In this document: piece after piece, positions 23,405 to 35,065 of the stretch
How the letters are laid out: each line of letters starts with the position of its first letter
Numbering within the stretch: position 1 is the stretch's first letter
NCBI RefSeq assembly: GCF_900187455.1
Contig: NZ_FYDX01000015.1
Span: 1-64,000, forward strand
Source of the DNA: Pseudomonas sp. Irchel 3E13
GTDB lineage: Bacteria > Pseudomonadota > Gammaproteobacteria > Pseudomonadales > Pseudomonadaceae
Reading direction: 5' to 3'
Length of the DNA: 64,000 nucleotides
The notes under the pieces: generated by a model
Seen by the model: only the letters and a program-made list of their open reading frames with translations
What the model was told of the DNA's origin: nothing
Database searches by the model: none
Translations under genes and position numbers: made by a program

Positions 23405-24196
23405 TCAGCGCGGACGCAGGCGCAGGAAGCGGCTGCCGTCCAGCGGATCGTCAATGAAATGGCCGTGCACGCCGAAGGTGTCGTGCAGGCGTTGTGGGGT
23501 CAGGACTTCCAGCGGCGTGCCGAGGGCTACCAGCCGGCCGTGCTGCATCACCGCGAGGCGGTCGCAGTCCAGCGCCTGGTTGAGGTCATGCAGGGCGATC
23601 AGCGTGGTCACCGGCAGTGCCCGCACCAAATGCAGGATGCTCAGTTGCTGCTGGATATCGAGGTGGTTGGTCGGCTCGTCCAGCAGCAGGATGCGCGGCT
23701 GCTGGGCCAGGGCGCGGGCGATGTGCACGCGCTGGCGTTCGCCGCCGGAGAGGCTGTGCCAGGTGCGCTGCGCCAGGTGCGCCATGGCCACTGCCTGCAA
23801 GGCCTGGGCGACAATGGCGTCATCGGCCGCGCTCCATGGCGACAGCGCCGACAGCCAGGGCGTGCGGCCCAGCTCGACGGCGTCGCGCACGCTGATGGCG
23901 TCATCGGTGTTGGCCTGTTGCTCCACCACCGCCAGCAGCCGGGCGATTTCGCCACGGCGCAGCTTCGCCAGCGGATGATCGTTGAGCCGGACTTCGCCGC
24001 TGTGAGGCTTGAGCAGACCCGCGAGCAACTTCAACAGGGTGGACTTGCCCGAGCCGTTGGGCCCGACGATACCGAGGGTTTCGCCGGGGCGGACCAGCAG
24101 GTCCACCTCCGCCACCAGCGGCGTGCCTTTGATCTGGTACCCCAGGCCCGTGCAGGCGAGGGCGGCGCAGTGCTGTGTCGGCTCGAAGGCATTCAT
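23405..24196 (-). CDS. ABC transporter ATPase (FecE/BtuD type)
   Basis: 263 residues from ATG 24196, overlapping the permease stop by 4 bases. Walker A GPNGSGKST, signature LSGGERQRV, Walker B ILLLDEPTNHLD and the H-loop His in LIALHDL are all present. It powers import of a siderophore- or cobalamin-type compound with the adjacent permease and binding protein. The riboswitch at the operon head points to a corrinoid or cobalt-linked substrate. Confidence 0.9.
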   Translation of the reverse strand: MNAFEPTQHCAALACTGLGYQIKGTPLVAEVDLLVRPGETLGIVGPNGSGKSTLLKLLAGLLKPHSGEVRLNDHPLAKLRRGEIARLLAVVEQQANTDDAISVRDAVELGRTPWLSALSPWSAADDAIVAQALQAVAMAHLAQRTWHSLSGGERQRVHIARALAQQPRILLLDEPTNHLDIQQQLSILHLVRALPVTTLIALHDLNQALDCDRLAVMQHGRLVALGTPLEVLTPQRLHDTFGVHGHFIDDPLDGSRFLRLRPR

Positions 24197-25233
24197 CGCG
24201 AACGTTGCCCCCGGATCAGGATCAGGGCGAACACAGGCGCGCCGACCAGCGCGGTGATCACCCCGATCGGCAGCACCTGGCCCTTGATCAGGGTGCGCGA
24301 CAGCACATCCGCCGCCATCAGGAACAGCGCGCCGCACAACGCGCTCAACGGCAGCAGGCGGGTGTGTCGCGGCCCAGCCAGCAGGCGCACGGCATGGGGA
24401 ATCACCAGGCCGACGAAGCCGATGGAGCCGACGATGGACACCAGCACCGCAGTCATCAGCGCCGCGCACGCCACCAGGACGATCTGCACCTGGCGCACCG
24501 GAACGCCCAGCGCCGCTGCGGCGTCCGCGCCGAAGGTGAAGGCGTCCAGCGCGCGCCGATGCCACAGGCACAGCACCAGCCCCAGCAGCACCACCGGCAG
24601 CGCCAGCCCGACCGCTGGCCAGCGCACGCCACTGAGGTTGCCCAGCAGCCAGAACATCAGGCCGCGGGCCTGCTCGGCGCTGGCCGAGGCGGTGATCAGG
24701 AACGAGGTCAGGGCATTGAACAACTGCGAGCCGGCGATCCCGGCGAGGATGATCTGCCCGGTGCTGCCGGCCCCGCGTGCACCGCGCGCCAGCAACACCA
24801 CCAGGGCGAAGGCGGCCAGGGCGCCGAGAAAGGCCCCGCCGGACATCGACAAGGTGCCGGCGCCGACCCCGATGATCGCCACCAGCACTGCGCCGGTCGA
24901 CGCGCCGGCGGAAATGCCCAGCAGGTACGGATCGGCCAGCGGATTGCGCAGCAGCGCCTGCAACACCACGCCGGACATCGCCAGCCCGGCCCCGCAGGCG
25001 CCGGCCACCAGTGCGCGGGGCAACCGGTAGTTCCAGATGATGCCTTCGTCGATGGGGTCCAGCAGGTGGCCGGCGCCCCACAACTTGTTGCCCAGCACGT
25101 CCAGCACCACGGACAGGCCGAGGCGGGTTTCGCCGATGCTGGCGGCGATCGTCACCGCCAGCGCGAGCAAGGCGCCGACCCACAGGGAGTGGCCCAGCAG
25201 GCGCAGGACGAGGCGGGCGACCGCGTATGGCAT
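24193..25233 (-). CDS. FecCD/BtuC-family ABC permease
   Basis: 346 residues from ATG 25233, overlapping the binding-protein stop. About ten membrane helices; family motifs RLPRALVAGACGAGLAMSG, NPLADPYLLGISAGAS and GFVGLVIPHAVRLL are present. One permease gene means a homodimer, as in BtuCD. Part of the riboswitch-controlled operon. Confidence 0.9.
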   Translation of the reverse strand: MPYAVARLVLRLLGHSLWVGALLALAVTIAASIGETRLGLSVVLDVLGNKLWGAGHLLDPIDEGIIWNYRLPRALVAGACGAGLAMSGVVLQALLRNPLADPYLLGISAGASTGAVLVAIIGVGAGTLSMSGGAFLGALAAFALVVLLARGARGAGSTGQIILAGIAGSQLFNALTSFLITASASAEQARGLMFWLLGNLSGVRWPAVGLALPVVLLGLVLCLWHRRALDAFTFGADAAAALGVPVRQVQIVLVACAALMTAVLVSIVGSIGFVGLVIPHAVRLLAGPRHTRLLPLSALCGALFLMAADVLSRTLIKGQVLPIGVITALVGAPVFALILIRGQRSR

Positions 25234-26249
25234 CAGTGCCCCTGCCGCAGTTTCTGGCTGGCGGCGGCCAGGGTCTCGATGCCGTCGACCAGGCTCAGGC
25301 TGGCCTGCATGGCGTTGGCGTCGAGGATGATGATGCGGTCGTTTTTCACCGCGTCCATGTTGCGGGTGACCGGGTCGTTCTTGAGGAATTCGAGCTTCTT
25401 CAGGTAGTCGTCGGCGGGGAAGCGGCGACGGTCCATGCGGGCGATGACGAGGAAGGTCGGGTTGGCCTTGGCGATGGTTTCCCAGCCCACGGTGGGCCAT
25501 TCTTCGTCGGAGGCGATGACGTTGCGCATGCCCAGGCTGTTCAGCATGAAGTCGGGAATGCCCTTGCGCCCGGCCACGTAAGGGTCGATATCGAGGTCGG
25601 CGCTGGAGAACCAGAACACTGCCGATTGATCCTGATCGCGGCGCTGGCCGGCGTTGTCGGTGACCTTGGCCAGGCGCGCCTTGAGGTCATTGACCACGGC
25701 GTCGCCGCGGTCCTGGACGTCCATGATCTGCGCCAGTTGTTCGATGCTCTTGTACAGGCTGTCGATCTGGAACGCCTGCAGGCGGGTGCCGTCGGCGCCG
25801 CTGAGGTTGTCCTTGCCTTCGCAGTCGGACGGCATCAGGTAGGCCGGGACCTTGAGGTCGGCGAATTGCTCACGGGTGCCGACCACGCCTTGCGGGCCGA
25901 CCATCCACTCGAACTGCACCGCCACCAGGCCCGGACGCTTGCCGATCACCGCTTCGAAGCTCGGGTCGTTGTCGGCCAGGCGCTCGACCTTGGCGTTCTG
26001 CGCCTTGAAGCGCTCCGGCACGTCGCTGAACCACAGCGACGTGCCGGCCAGCTTCTGCTCAAGGCCCAGGGCGTAGAACATCTCGGTGCCGGACTGGCCG
26101 ATGGTGACCGCGCGTGTCGGAGCCTGGTCGAAGGTCAGCGGGGTGCCGCAGTTATCGATGGTCAGCGGGTACGCGGTGGGCGCGGCGAGGGCGGTGCTGG
26201 CGAGGCCGAGGCTGGCGAGCAGGGCGAGCGTGAGACGGGACAGGGGCAT
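25233..26249 (-). CDS. Periplasmic binding protein of the FecB/BtuF type
   Basis: 338 residues from ATG 26249 (GGAG upstream). Signal peptide MPLSRLTLALLASLGLASTALA; two lobes with the linking helix typical of this class. VTIGQSGTEMFYALGLEQKL and ARMDRRRFPADDYLKKLEFL frame the ligand cleft. It is longer than E. coli BtuF (266), so the ligand may be a corrinoid, its precursor or another cobalt chelate. First gene after the cobalamin riboswitch; also possible is a siderophore binder placed under B12 control. Confidence 0.85.
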   Translation of the reverse strand: MPLSRLTLALLASLGLASTALAAPTAYPLTIDNCGTPLTFDQAPTRAVTIGQSGTEMFYALGLEQKLAGTSLWFSDVPERFKAQNAKVERLADNDPSFEAVIGKRPGLVAVQFEWMVGPQGVVGTREQFADLKVPAYLMPSDCEGKDNLSGADGTRLQAFQIDSLYKSIEQLAQIMDVQDRGDAVVNDLKARLAKVTDNAGQRRDQDQSAVFWFSSADLDIDPYVAGRKGIPDFMLNSLGMRNVIASDEEWPTVGWETIAKANPTFLVIARMDRRRFPADDYLKKLEFLKNDPVTRNMDAVKNDRIIILDANAMQASLSLVDGIETLAAASQKLRQGH

Positions 26250-26410
26250 GCGGATGCGATCTCCATTCGAACGTGTGCGTGGCGGACGGCACAGGTCTGG
26301 AAAACACATCCCGAAGAAGCGCGTGAGTGCGCGTGGCAGCCGTAAACGGTTGCCGTGCGGAAACGGAATGCCCTTCCCGGACACCCCGCCGGCGGGTTTG
26401 CGATGCTGCT

Positions 26411-26590
26411 GGCCGGCAGGTCTCCTGACTGGCGCGTCATCACCATGCTCCTGCCTTCCCGGGCGTGGCCCAGTGGCGTGTGAAAAAGGAGCAGGCTCGG
26501 CGCCTACAGTTGCGGGGGCAGTTGCGTTTTCGCACCGGTAAGCGGCGCGGACGAATTCCCTGTTAGTTCCTTTCGGAAACCGGCGGGGCG
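26411..26590 (-). ncRNA. Cobalamin (AdoCbl) riboswitch
   Basis: On the minus strand the conserved blocks occur in order: AGGGAA, TGCCCCCGCAACTGTAG, GCCACTG, GGGAAGGC, GATGACGC and GCCAGTCAGGAGACCTGCC. These are hallmarks of the cobalamin riboswitch. The expression platform lies in 26250-26410 before the binding-protein start. Corrinoid binding should shut off the operon. Confidence 0.93.
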
Positions 26591-26643
26591 CGATGGTACG
26601 GGATAGAGCGGCACAGGGCCAGTGTTGGAGTGGTGGTGATGTT

Positions 26644-26689
26644 GAGGGCCTCATCGCTGGCAAGCCGGCTTGCCGGCGATGAGGCCCTC
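26644..26689. repeat. REP palindrome
   Basis: GAGGGCCTCATCGC...GCGATGAGGCCCTC forms an almost perfect hairpin. It stands between the carboxylase stop and the riboswitch and may also end the guanidine operon transcript. Confidence 0.75.
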
Positions 26690-26720
26690 AGTGACAGCGA
26701 TGTTGTCGGGGCGTCGAGCC

Positions 26721-30278
<3,558 letters not shown>

Positions 30279-30354
30279 GAGGCTGTCCTAACGGGGAGGG
30301 CGGGTCGTCCCGCCGGTAATCATCTGCGCCACGGTCGTCCGTGGCTGAACGCGC

Positions 30355-30444
30355 TCAGCGTTGCTTCGAAGGGCTCGACAGGCATTGCCCGGCACGGCTC
30401 TGGCAGAGGGAGAACAGCCAGCGACGCAAACGTTTCAGTTCCAT
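30355..30444 (-). CDS. Possible 29-residue peptide coupled to the DUF1989 gene
   Basis: An ATG at 30444 lies inside the last codons of the upstream DUF1989 gene (ATATGGAACTGA) and opens a basic, Cys-containing 29-residue frame (ELKRLRRWLFSLCQSRAG) ending in TGA 30355-30357. The overlap would allow coupled translation. No family is recognised, and the 156-base gap before the carboxylase could equally be non-coding. Confidence 0.25.
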   Translation of the reverse strand: MELKRLRRWLFSLCQSRAGQCLSSPSKQR

Positions 30445-31070
30445 ATCAGCACCTGCGCGGGGGTCGGGTTCCAGCCATTGCACGGGTTGTTCAGTTGCGG
30501 GCAGTTGGAGATCAGCACCAGGGTGTCGATGTGCGCCAGCAGCTCCACGTACTTGCCCGGACCGGACAGGCCGTCCTCGAAGGTCAGGCCGCCCTCGGCG
30601 GTGACCGGCACGTTCATGAAGAAGTTGATGTTGGCGCTGATGTCGCGCTTGCCGAGGCGGCCGTCGTGCAGGCTGGCGCGCAGGAAGTTGTCGCGGCAAC
30701 TGTGCATGTAGCGGGTGCTCAGGGCATAGCGCACGGTGTTGCTTTCCTGGGCGCAGGCGCCGCCGAGGGTGTCGTGGCGGCCGCACAGGTCGCGGGTGAT
30801 GGTCAGCATCGGCTGGCCGAGATTGGAATACAGCACGCTGCCTTCGCCGAGGTACACCCGGCCCTGTTTGCGCAAGGTGCGTTGCGGGTCGTAGCGCTCG
30901 CGCGGGTTGCGCGCATTGAAGAACAGCGTGTCGACGGCCTGGTTGCCTTCGAGGTCGAGCAGGCGCAGGGTCTGGCCGGCCTTGACCTCGCAGATGAAGG
31001 GCTCGCCGGCGGCGATGGTGGCCTGGTAGACGGCGGTCTCGGCGCTACGGATTTCGGTTGTCGCGTTCAT
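30435..31070 (-). CDS. Urea carboxylase-associated protein / carboxyguanidine deiminase subunit (DUF1989), short type
   Basis: 211 residues of the DUF1989 family: LDLEGNQAVDTLFFNARNPR, CGRHDTLGGACAQESNTVRY and a C-terminal CPQLNNPCNGWNPTP. The conserved Cys/His clusters suggest a metal site. Paired DUF1989 proteins form carboxyguanidine deiminase (CgiAB) in Pseudomonas, turning carboxyguanidine into allophanate and ammonia. It follows its paralogue by 9 bases. Confidence 0.88.
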   Translation of the reverse strand: MNATTEIRSAETAVYQATIAAGEPFICEVKAGQTLRLLDLEGNQAVDTLFFNARNPRERYDPQRTLRKQGRVYLGEGSVLYSNLGQPMLTITRDLCGRHDTLGGACAQESNTVRYALSTRYMHSCRDNFLRASLHDGRLGKRDISANINFFMNVPVTAEGGLTFEDGLSGPGKYVELLAHIDTLVLISNCPQLNNPCNGWNPTPAQVLIWN

Positions 31071-31079
31071 GGCGGGCCC

Positions 31080-31808
31080 TCAGACGTACAGGCGTTCGGT
31101 GTTGTGGAAGCCGCGGGTGTTTTCCGCGCGCGACGTGCGGCAGAGCAGGCTGACGCTGTCGCCCTGGACCTGATGCCAGCTCAGGTGCAGCGGCTTGGGC
31201 GCGTAGCTCGGCGACGGGTCCATGGGGTGTTGCAGGGCGGTGAGCACCACCAGGGTGTCCATCGGCGCGTACAGCTCGATGTAGTCGCCGGCCTTGGAGT
31301 TGCCCGGCACGAAATGCAGGAAGCCGTCGGCGTCCACGTCCACCCGGCTGAACAGGTTGATGTTCATCAGCAGGTCGGCCAGGCCCAGGTCCCACTTGCC
31401 CATTTCCACCAGCAGGTTGTCGACGCCGTTGCGGTGGAAGCCGTTGCGCAGTTCCTGGTAGCGGCCGTCGCTGTATTTCTCCCGCACCTCGTCAGCGTTG
31501 AGCACGCCGCCGAGGCTGTCGTGCCAGCCGCAGGTGTCGGCGGTGATCGCCGCCAGCACCCGGCCCATGTCCGAATACAGGCAGTGGCCGCTGGTGAGGC
31601 GCGCGGTGTGCTGGCACTTGAGGGTGTCCGGCAGGTTCAGCCGCTCGCTTTTTTCAGCGGCGTTGAGCAACAGCAGGCTGGCGTTGGCGCCGCCTTCGAG
31701 GTCAGTGATGCGCAGCAGTTGCCCGCGCTTGAGCACGAACGAGGTGTGGCCGCCGCCGGGGACGGTTTCCTCGTACAGGGTGGGGCGCAGTTGCAGTGAG
31801 GCAGTCAT
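31080..31808 (-). CDS. Urea carboxylase-associated protein / carboxyguanidine deiminase subunit (DUF1989), long type
   Basis: 242 residues, second DUF1989 paralogue: GGGHTSFVLKRGQLLRITDL, CGWHDSLGGVLNADEVREKY and LADLLMNINLFSRVDV. Expected to form the heteromeric deiminase with the neighbouring 211-residue protein. It starts 2 bases after the ABC ATPase stop, consistent with one transcript from the riboswitch. Confidence 0.88.
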   Translation of the reverse strand: MTASLQLRPTLYEETVPGGGHTSFVLKRGQLLRITDLEGGANASLLLLNAAEKSERLNLPDTLKCQHTARLTSGHCLYSDMGRVLAAITADTCGWHDSLGGVLNADEVREKYSDGRYQELRNGFHRNGVDNLLVEMGKWDLGLADLLMNINLFSRVDVDADGFLHFVPGNSKAGDYIELYAPMDTLVVLTALQHPMDPSPSYAPKPLHLSWHQVQGDSVSLLCRTSRAENTRGFHNTERLYV

Positions 31809-31810
31809 GG

Positions 31811-32611
31811 TCAGGCTCCTTGTGTGGCGTGCAATTGGCTGGCGATGCGCGGCGGCAGCGCGTCGAGGGCGCTGCGGGCGGCGCGGCGATCGCTGTTGAG
31901 CGGGATGTCGTAGGTGATCCGCGCGCCGTAGGCGTTGGGCGCCTGGACCTCGCGGCGAATCTTGTCGAACACCAGCAGGCGGGTGCCGAGGCTGAAGCCT
32001 TCGCTGAGGTCATGGGTGACCATGAACACGGTCAGCCGGGTTTCCCGCCACAGCGCCAGCAGCAGCGCGTGCATGTCCTTGCGGATACCCGGATCGAGGG
32101 CGCCGAAGGGTTCGTCCAGCAGCAGAACACGCGGCTTCATCACCAGCGCCTGGGCGATCGCCAGGCGTTGCTGCATGCCGCCGGAGAGCTGCGCCGGGTA
32201 TTTGTCCAGGGCGTGGCCGAGGCCGACTTTTTCCAGCAGTTGCGCCGCCTGCTCGCGGGCTTCGCGCTTGTGCCGGCCCAGCAGGCGACCGAGCAACGGC
32301 GCGCTCGGCAGTTCCAGGCCGAGGGCGACGTTGTCGAGCACGTTCAGGTGCGGGAACACCGAGTAGCGCTGAAACACCACACCGCGGCTGGCGTCGGGCT
32401 CGACCACCAGTGGCAGGCCGTCGAGCAGGATGCTGCCGCGGCTTTGGCGCTCCTGGCCGAGCAGCAGGCGCAGAAAGGTGGACTTGCCGCAGCCGGAGGT
32501 GCCGACCAGGGTGCAGAACTCGCCTTCCGCGACGCTCAGCGAAAGGTTTTCCAGCACCACCTGATCTCCGTACACCTGCCAGAGGTTTTTCACTTCGAGA
32601 AAGGCGCTCAT
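31811..32611 (-). CDS. ABC transporter ATPase of the guanidine operon
   Basis: 266 residues from ATG 32611, overlapping the permease by 4 bases. Walker A VGTSGCGKST, signature LSGGMQQRLAIA and Walker B VLLLDEPFGALDP place it in the nitrate/sulfonate/taurine (NrtD/SsuB-like) group. Partner of the permease and binding protein in uptake of guanidine or a related small cation. Confidence 0.9.
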   Translation of the reverse strand: MSAFLEVKNLWQVYGDQVVLENLSLSVAEGEFCTLVGTSGCGKSTFLRLLLGQERQSRGSILLDGLPLVVEPDASRGVVFQRYSVFPHLNVLDNVALGLELPSAPLLGRLLGRHKREAREQAAQLLEKVGLGHALDKYPAQLSGGMQQRLAIAQALVMKPRVLLLDEPFGALDPGIRKDMHALLLALWRETRLTVFMVTHDLSEGFSLGTRLLVFDKIRREVQAPNAYGARITYDIPLNSDRRAARSALDALPPRIASQLHATQGA

Positions 32612-33423
32612 GGCCGGGCTCCTTCGTACCAAGGGAAGGCGCGGCGCGACAGCAGGCGCAGACCCAGGTCCATCAGCCAGGCCAGCACGGTGATCCACAC
32701 CACGTAAGGCAGGATCACGTCCATTGCCAGGTAGCGGCGGACCAGGAAGATCCGGTAACCGAGACCGTCGGTGGCGGCGATGGCTTCGGCGGCGATCAGG
32801 AACAGCCACGCCGCGCCCAGGCTCAGTCGCAGCGACACCAGCAGGCGCGGCAGCAATTGCGGCAGCACCACCCGCAGCAACAGGGTCCAGGTGTTGGCGC
32901 CGAGGGTCTGCGCCTTGATCAGCAGCTCGCGGGGAATTTCCCGGGCGCGCTGCTCCAGGTCACGGGCGATGGCCGGGGCGATGCCGATGACGATCAGCAC
33001 CACCTTGGACAGCTCGCCAAGACCGAAGACGATGAACAGCACCGGCAGGATCGCCAGCGGCGGCACCATCGACAGCACCGTGAGCAGCGGCGACAGCGGC
33101 GTGCCGAACAGCGGCAGGGTGCCGGCGAGCATGCCCAGGGTCAGACCGAGCAGGGCGGCGATGCCGATGCCCAGGCCGAGGCGGGTGAGGCTGGCGGCGG
33201 TGTCCTTCCACAGCAGGTAGTCGCCGGTGCGCTTGTCCTCGGTAAAGGCCATGCGTTGCACGGCGTCGACCATCTGCGCGGCGCCGGGCAGCAGTTTGTC
33301 GTTGGGGTTTTCGCTGAGCCGCGCCGCCGACCCGGTGAAGTAGGCGAACAGCAGCAGAGCGAAGGGCAGCAGCACCAGAAGCAGGCGCCCGGCCCGGTCG
33401 GGCTGACGGTTGATCAGACGCAT
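32608..33423 (-). CDS. ABC transporter permease of the guanidine operon
   Basis: 271 residues from ATG 33423. Six membrane helices and the EAA-type loop (ARDLEQRAREIPRELLIKAQ ending LGA) of BPD-type permeases. It overlaps the ATPase start by 4 bases; the binding-protein gene is 22 bases upstream. A single permease gene implies a homodimer. Confidence 0.9.
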   Translation of the reverse strand: MRLINRQPDRAGRLLLVLLPFALLLFAYFTGSAARLSENPNDKLLPGAAQMVDAVQRMAFTEDKRTGDYLLWKDTAASLTRLGLGIGIAALLGLTLGMLAGTLPLFGTPLSPLLTVLSMVPPLAILPVLFIVFGLGELSKVVLIVIGIAPAIARDLEQRAREIPRELLIKAQTLGANTWTLLLRVVLPQLLPRLLVSLRLSLGAAWLFLIAAEAIAATDGLGYRIFLVRRYLAMDVILPYVVWITVLAWLMDLGLRLLSRRAFPWYEGARP

Positions 33424-33445
33424 GGCGAGTATCCCGGTCAGTGAC

Positions 33446-34510
33446 TCAGAGGCTGCCGTCGGCGGCCATTTGCATGTAGCGCGGGTCGAAGCGCAGGCGC
33501 AGATTGCCGGCATCGCCGCGCACCACGTCATTGGCGAAACTCATGCCCACCGCATCGGCGCTCTGCGCGCCCTCGCCGAGCAGACCGTGGTCGAAGCTGA
33601 AGCGCGCGACCCGGTCCATCGTCTCCGGCAGCGCCGCGCTGGTGGCGAAGGCCACCGCTTCCTTCGGCGTCGCGAACAGGCGGGTGGCGTTCAACTGCGC
33701 CTTGTAGCCGGCCAGATCGGTGCCGGAAGCCTTGGCCATATGGTCCAGGGCGGCCTGGCCGCGGGGGCCGTTGTCGTGCATCAGCGCGACGATTTCGTAC
33801 CAGGCGCCGGCCAGCGCCTTGCCCAGTTCGGGGTGGGCCTTGAGGGTGTCGCTGTTGACCACCAGCAGGTCCATGATTTCGCCGGGGATCTTGCTCGAAT
33901 CGAACACCAGCGAGGTGTCCGGGGTGGCGGCGACGGTGGAGAGAATCGGGTTCCAGGTGGTCACCGCCGTCACCTCGCGGGTGTTGAAGGCGGCGGCGAG
34001 GTCGGCGTCGGAGGTGTTGACCACCTTCACATCGCGCTCGCTCAGACCGGCCTGTTCCAGCCCGCGGGCCAGCAGGTAATGCGAGACCGACAGCTCCACC
34101 AGATTGACCGACTGGCCTCGCAGATCGGCGAGGGTCTTGCCCTTGCCCTTGAGCACCACGCCGTCATTGCCGTTGGAGAAGTCGCCGACGATCAGCGCGG
34201 TGCTGTCCACGCCACCGGCGGCGGGGATGGTCAGCGCGTCCATATTGGTCATGGTGCAGCCGTCGAACTGGCCGGCGGTGTACTGGTTGATCGACTCGAC
34301 GTAATCGTTGAGCTGAGTGACCTCGATCTCGATCCCGTACTTGTCCGCCCACTTCTTCACGATGCCTTCGCTGGCGCCGTATTCCCACGGCATCCAGCCG
34401 GCGTAGATGGTCCAGCAGATGTTGAAACGGTCTTTGGCGAAAGCGCCCGGGGACAGCAGCACGGCGGCGAGGCTCGCGGCCAGCAGAGAGAGCAGACGGG
34501 GTGTACGCAT
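33446..34510 (-). CDS. Periplasmic binding protein of the guanidine operon (NMT1/taurine type)
   Basis: 354 residues. Signal peptide ending GAFAKDRF, then an NMT1-like bilobal fold with CWTIYAGWMPWEYGASEGIV at the start of lobe 1 and AVTTWNPILSTV in lobe 2; aromatic residues could hold a guanidinium cation. First gene after the guanidine-I riboswitch. Such proteins are annotated as urea- or taurine-type, but the riboswitch argues for guanidine. Confidence 0.88.
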   Translation of the reverse strand: MRTPRLLSLLAASLAAVLLSPGAFAKDRFNICWTIYAGWMPWEYGASEGIVKKWADKYGIEIEVTQLNDYVESINQYTAGQFDGCTMTNMDALTIPAAGGVDSTALIVGDFSNGNDGVVLKGKGKTLADLRGQSVNLVELSVSHYLLARGLEQAGLSERDVKVVNTSDADLAAAFNTREVTAVTTWNPILSTVAATPDTSLVFDSSKIPGEIMDLLVVNSDTLKAHPELGKALAGAWYEIVALMHDNGPRGQAALDHMAKASGTDLAGYKAQLNATRLFATPKEAVAFATSAALPETMDRVARFSFDHGLLGEGAQSADAVGMSFANDVVRGDAGNLRLRFDPRYMQMAADGSL

Positions 34511-34570
34511 GAGAAACCTCCGGTTCGGTTATCGGGCGGGCAGGAGTCGAGCGGCGCGTTGGCGCTCTCT

Positions 34571-34662
34571 TCTCCCGGGCTTTTATCCCGCCGTGTAACC
34601 TCGCTGGAGGTCGACAGCTCTCGGACCAGACACTCGCCGAAGCGAGCCGGAACCCTAGCTGT
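34571..34662 (-). ncRNA. Guanidine-I (ykkC) riboswitch
   Basis: On the minus strand the conserved blocks appear in order: CTAGGGTTCCGG, a short hairpin CTCGCTTCGGCGAG, CTGGTCCGAGAG, then ACACGGCGGGATAAAAGCCC and GGGAG. This is the ykkC consensus. Guanidine binding should switch on the operon that begins at 34510. Confidence 0.93.
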
Positions 34663-34679
34663 CCATTTCTCGAATTGTG

Positions 34680-34870
34680 GTGCTGTTTTGGCCGGGGTGG
34701 GCCGGTGACTCCTGCACGGTAGAGGTGAGAGCAAGAGGTGTGCCGGGTTTGGGGGGAGGTGCGGATTGTGTGGGGTGTGGGGGGTTGGTGAGGTTGGAGT
34801 GGGGAGGAGGGTGCCCGGTTATGAGGCGTGGGTGGGGAGGGGTGATGCATTGTGGTGCTGGGTTGTGGTG
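34680..34870. other. Strand-asymmetric G/T-rich tract
   Basis: About 190 bases with very few C on the + strand (runs such as GGTTTGGGGGGAGGTG and TGTGTGGGGTGTGGGGGGTT). No gene is seen. Several closely spaced G-runs on the + strand could form G-quadruplex structure. It separates the IS630 remnant from the riboswitch. Confidence 0.5.
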
Positions 34871-35062
34871 ATTGCACTCTTCCAGATCTTTCACGCTGGT
34901 GTGCGCCTGGCGCTTGATCCACTTCTCACTCAACGTCGAGAAAAAGCGCTCAACCATATTCAACCAAGATGCCGAGGTCGGTGTGAAATGGACCTGGTAG
35001 CGCGGGTGTGCTGCAAGCCTCTGCGAATGCCGCAACTCACGAGCATTCGCGAACTTAATGAA
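34870..35062 (-). pseudogene. IS630-family transposase remnant
   Basis: Reads HPRYQVHFTPTSASWLNMVE, RFFSTLSEKWIKRQ and HTSVKDLEEC, the conserved C-terminal DDE region of IS630 transposases with the last catalytic Glu in NMVE. The rest of the gene is missing, and the frame dissolves into proline-rich nonsense over a G/T-rich tract. No terminal repeats are identifiable. It lies directly upstream of the guanidine riboswitch. Confidence 0.8.
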
Positions 35063-35065
35063 ACC

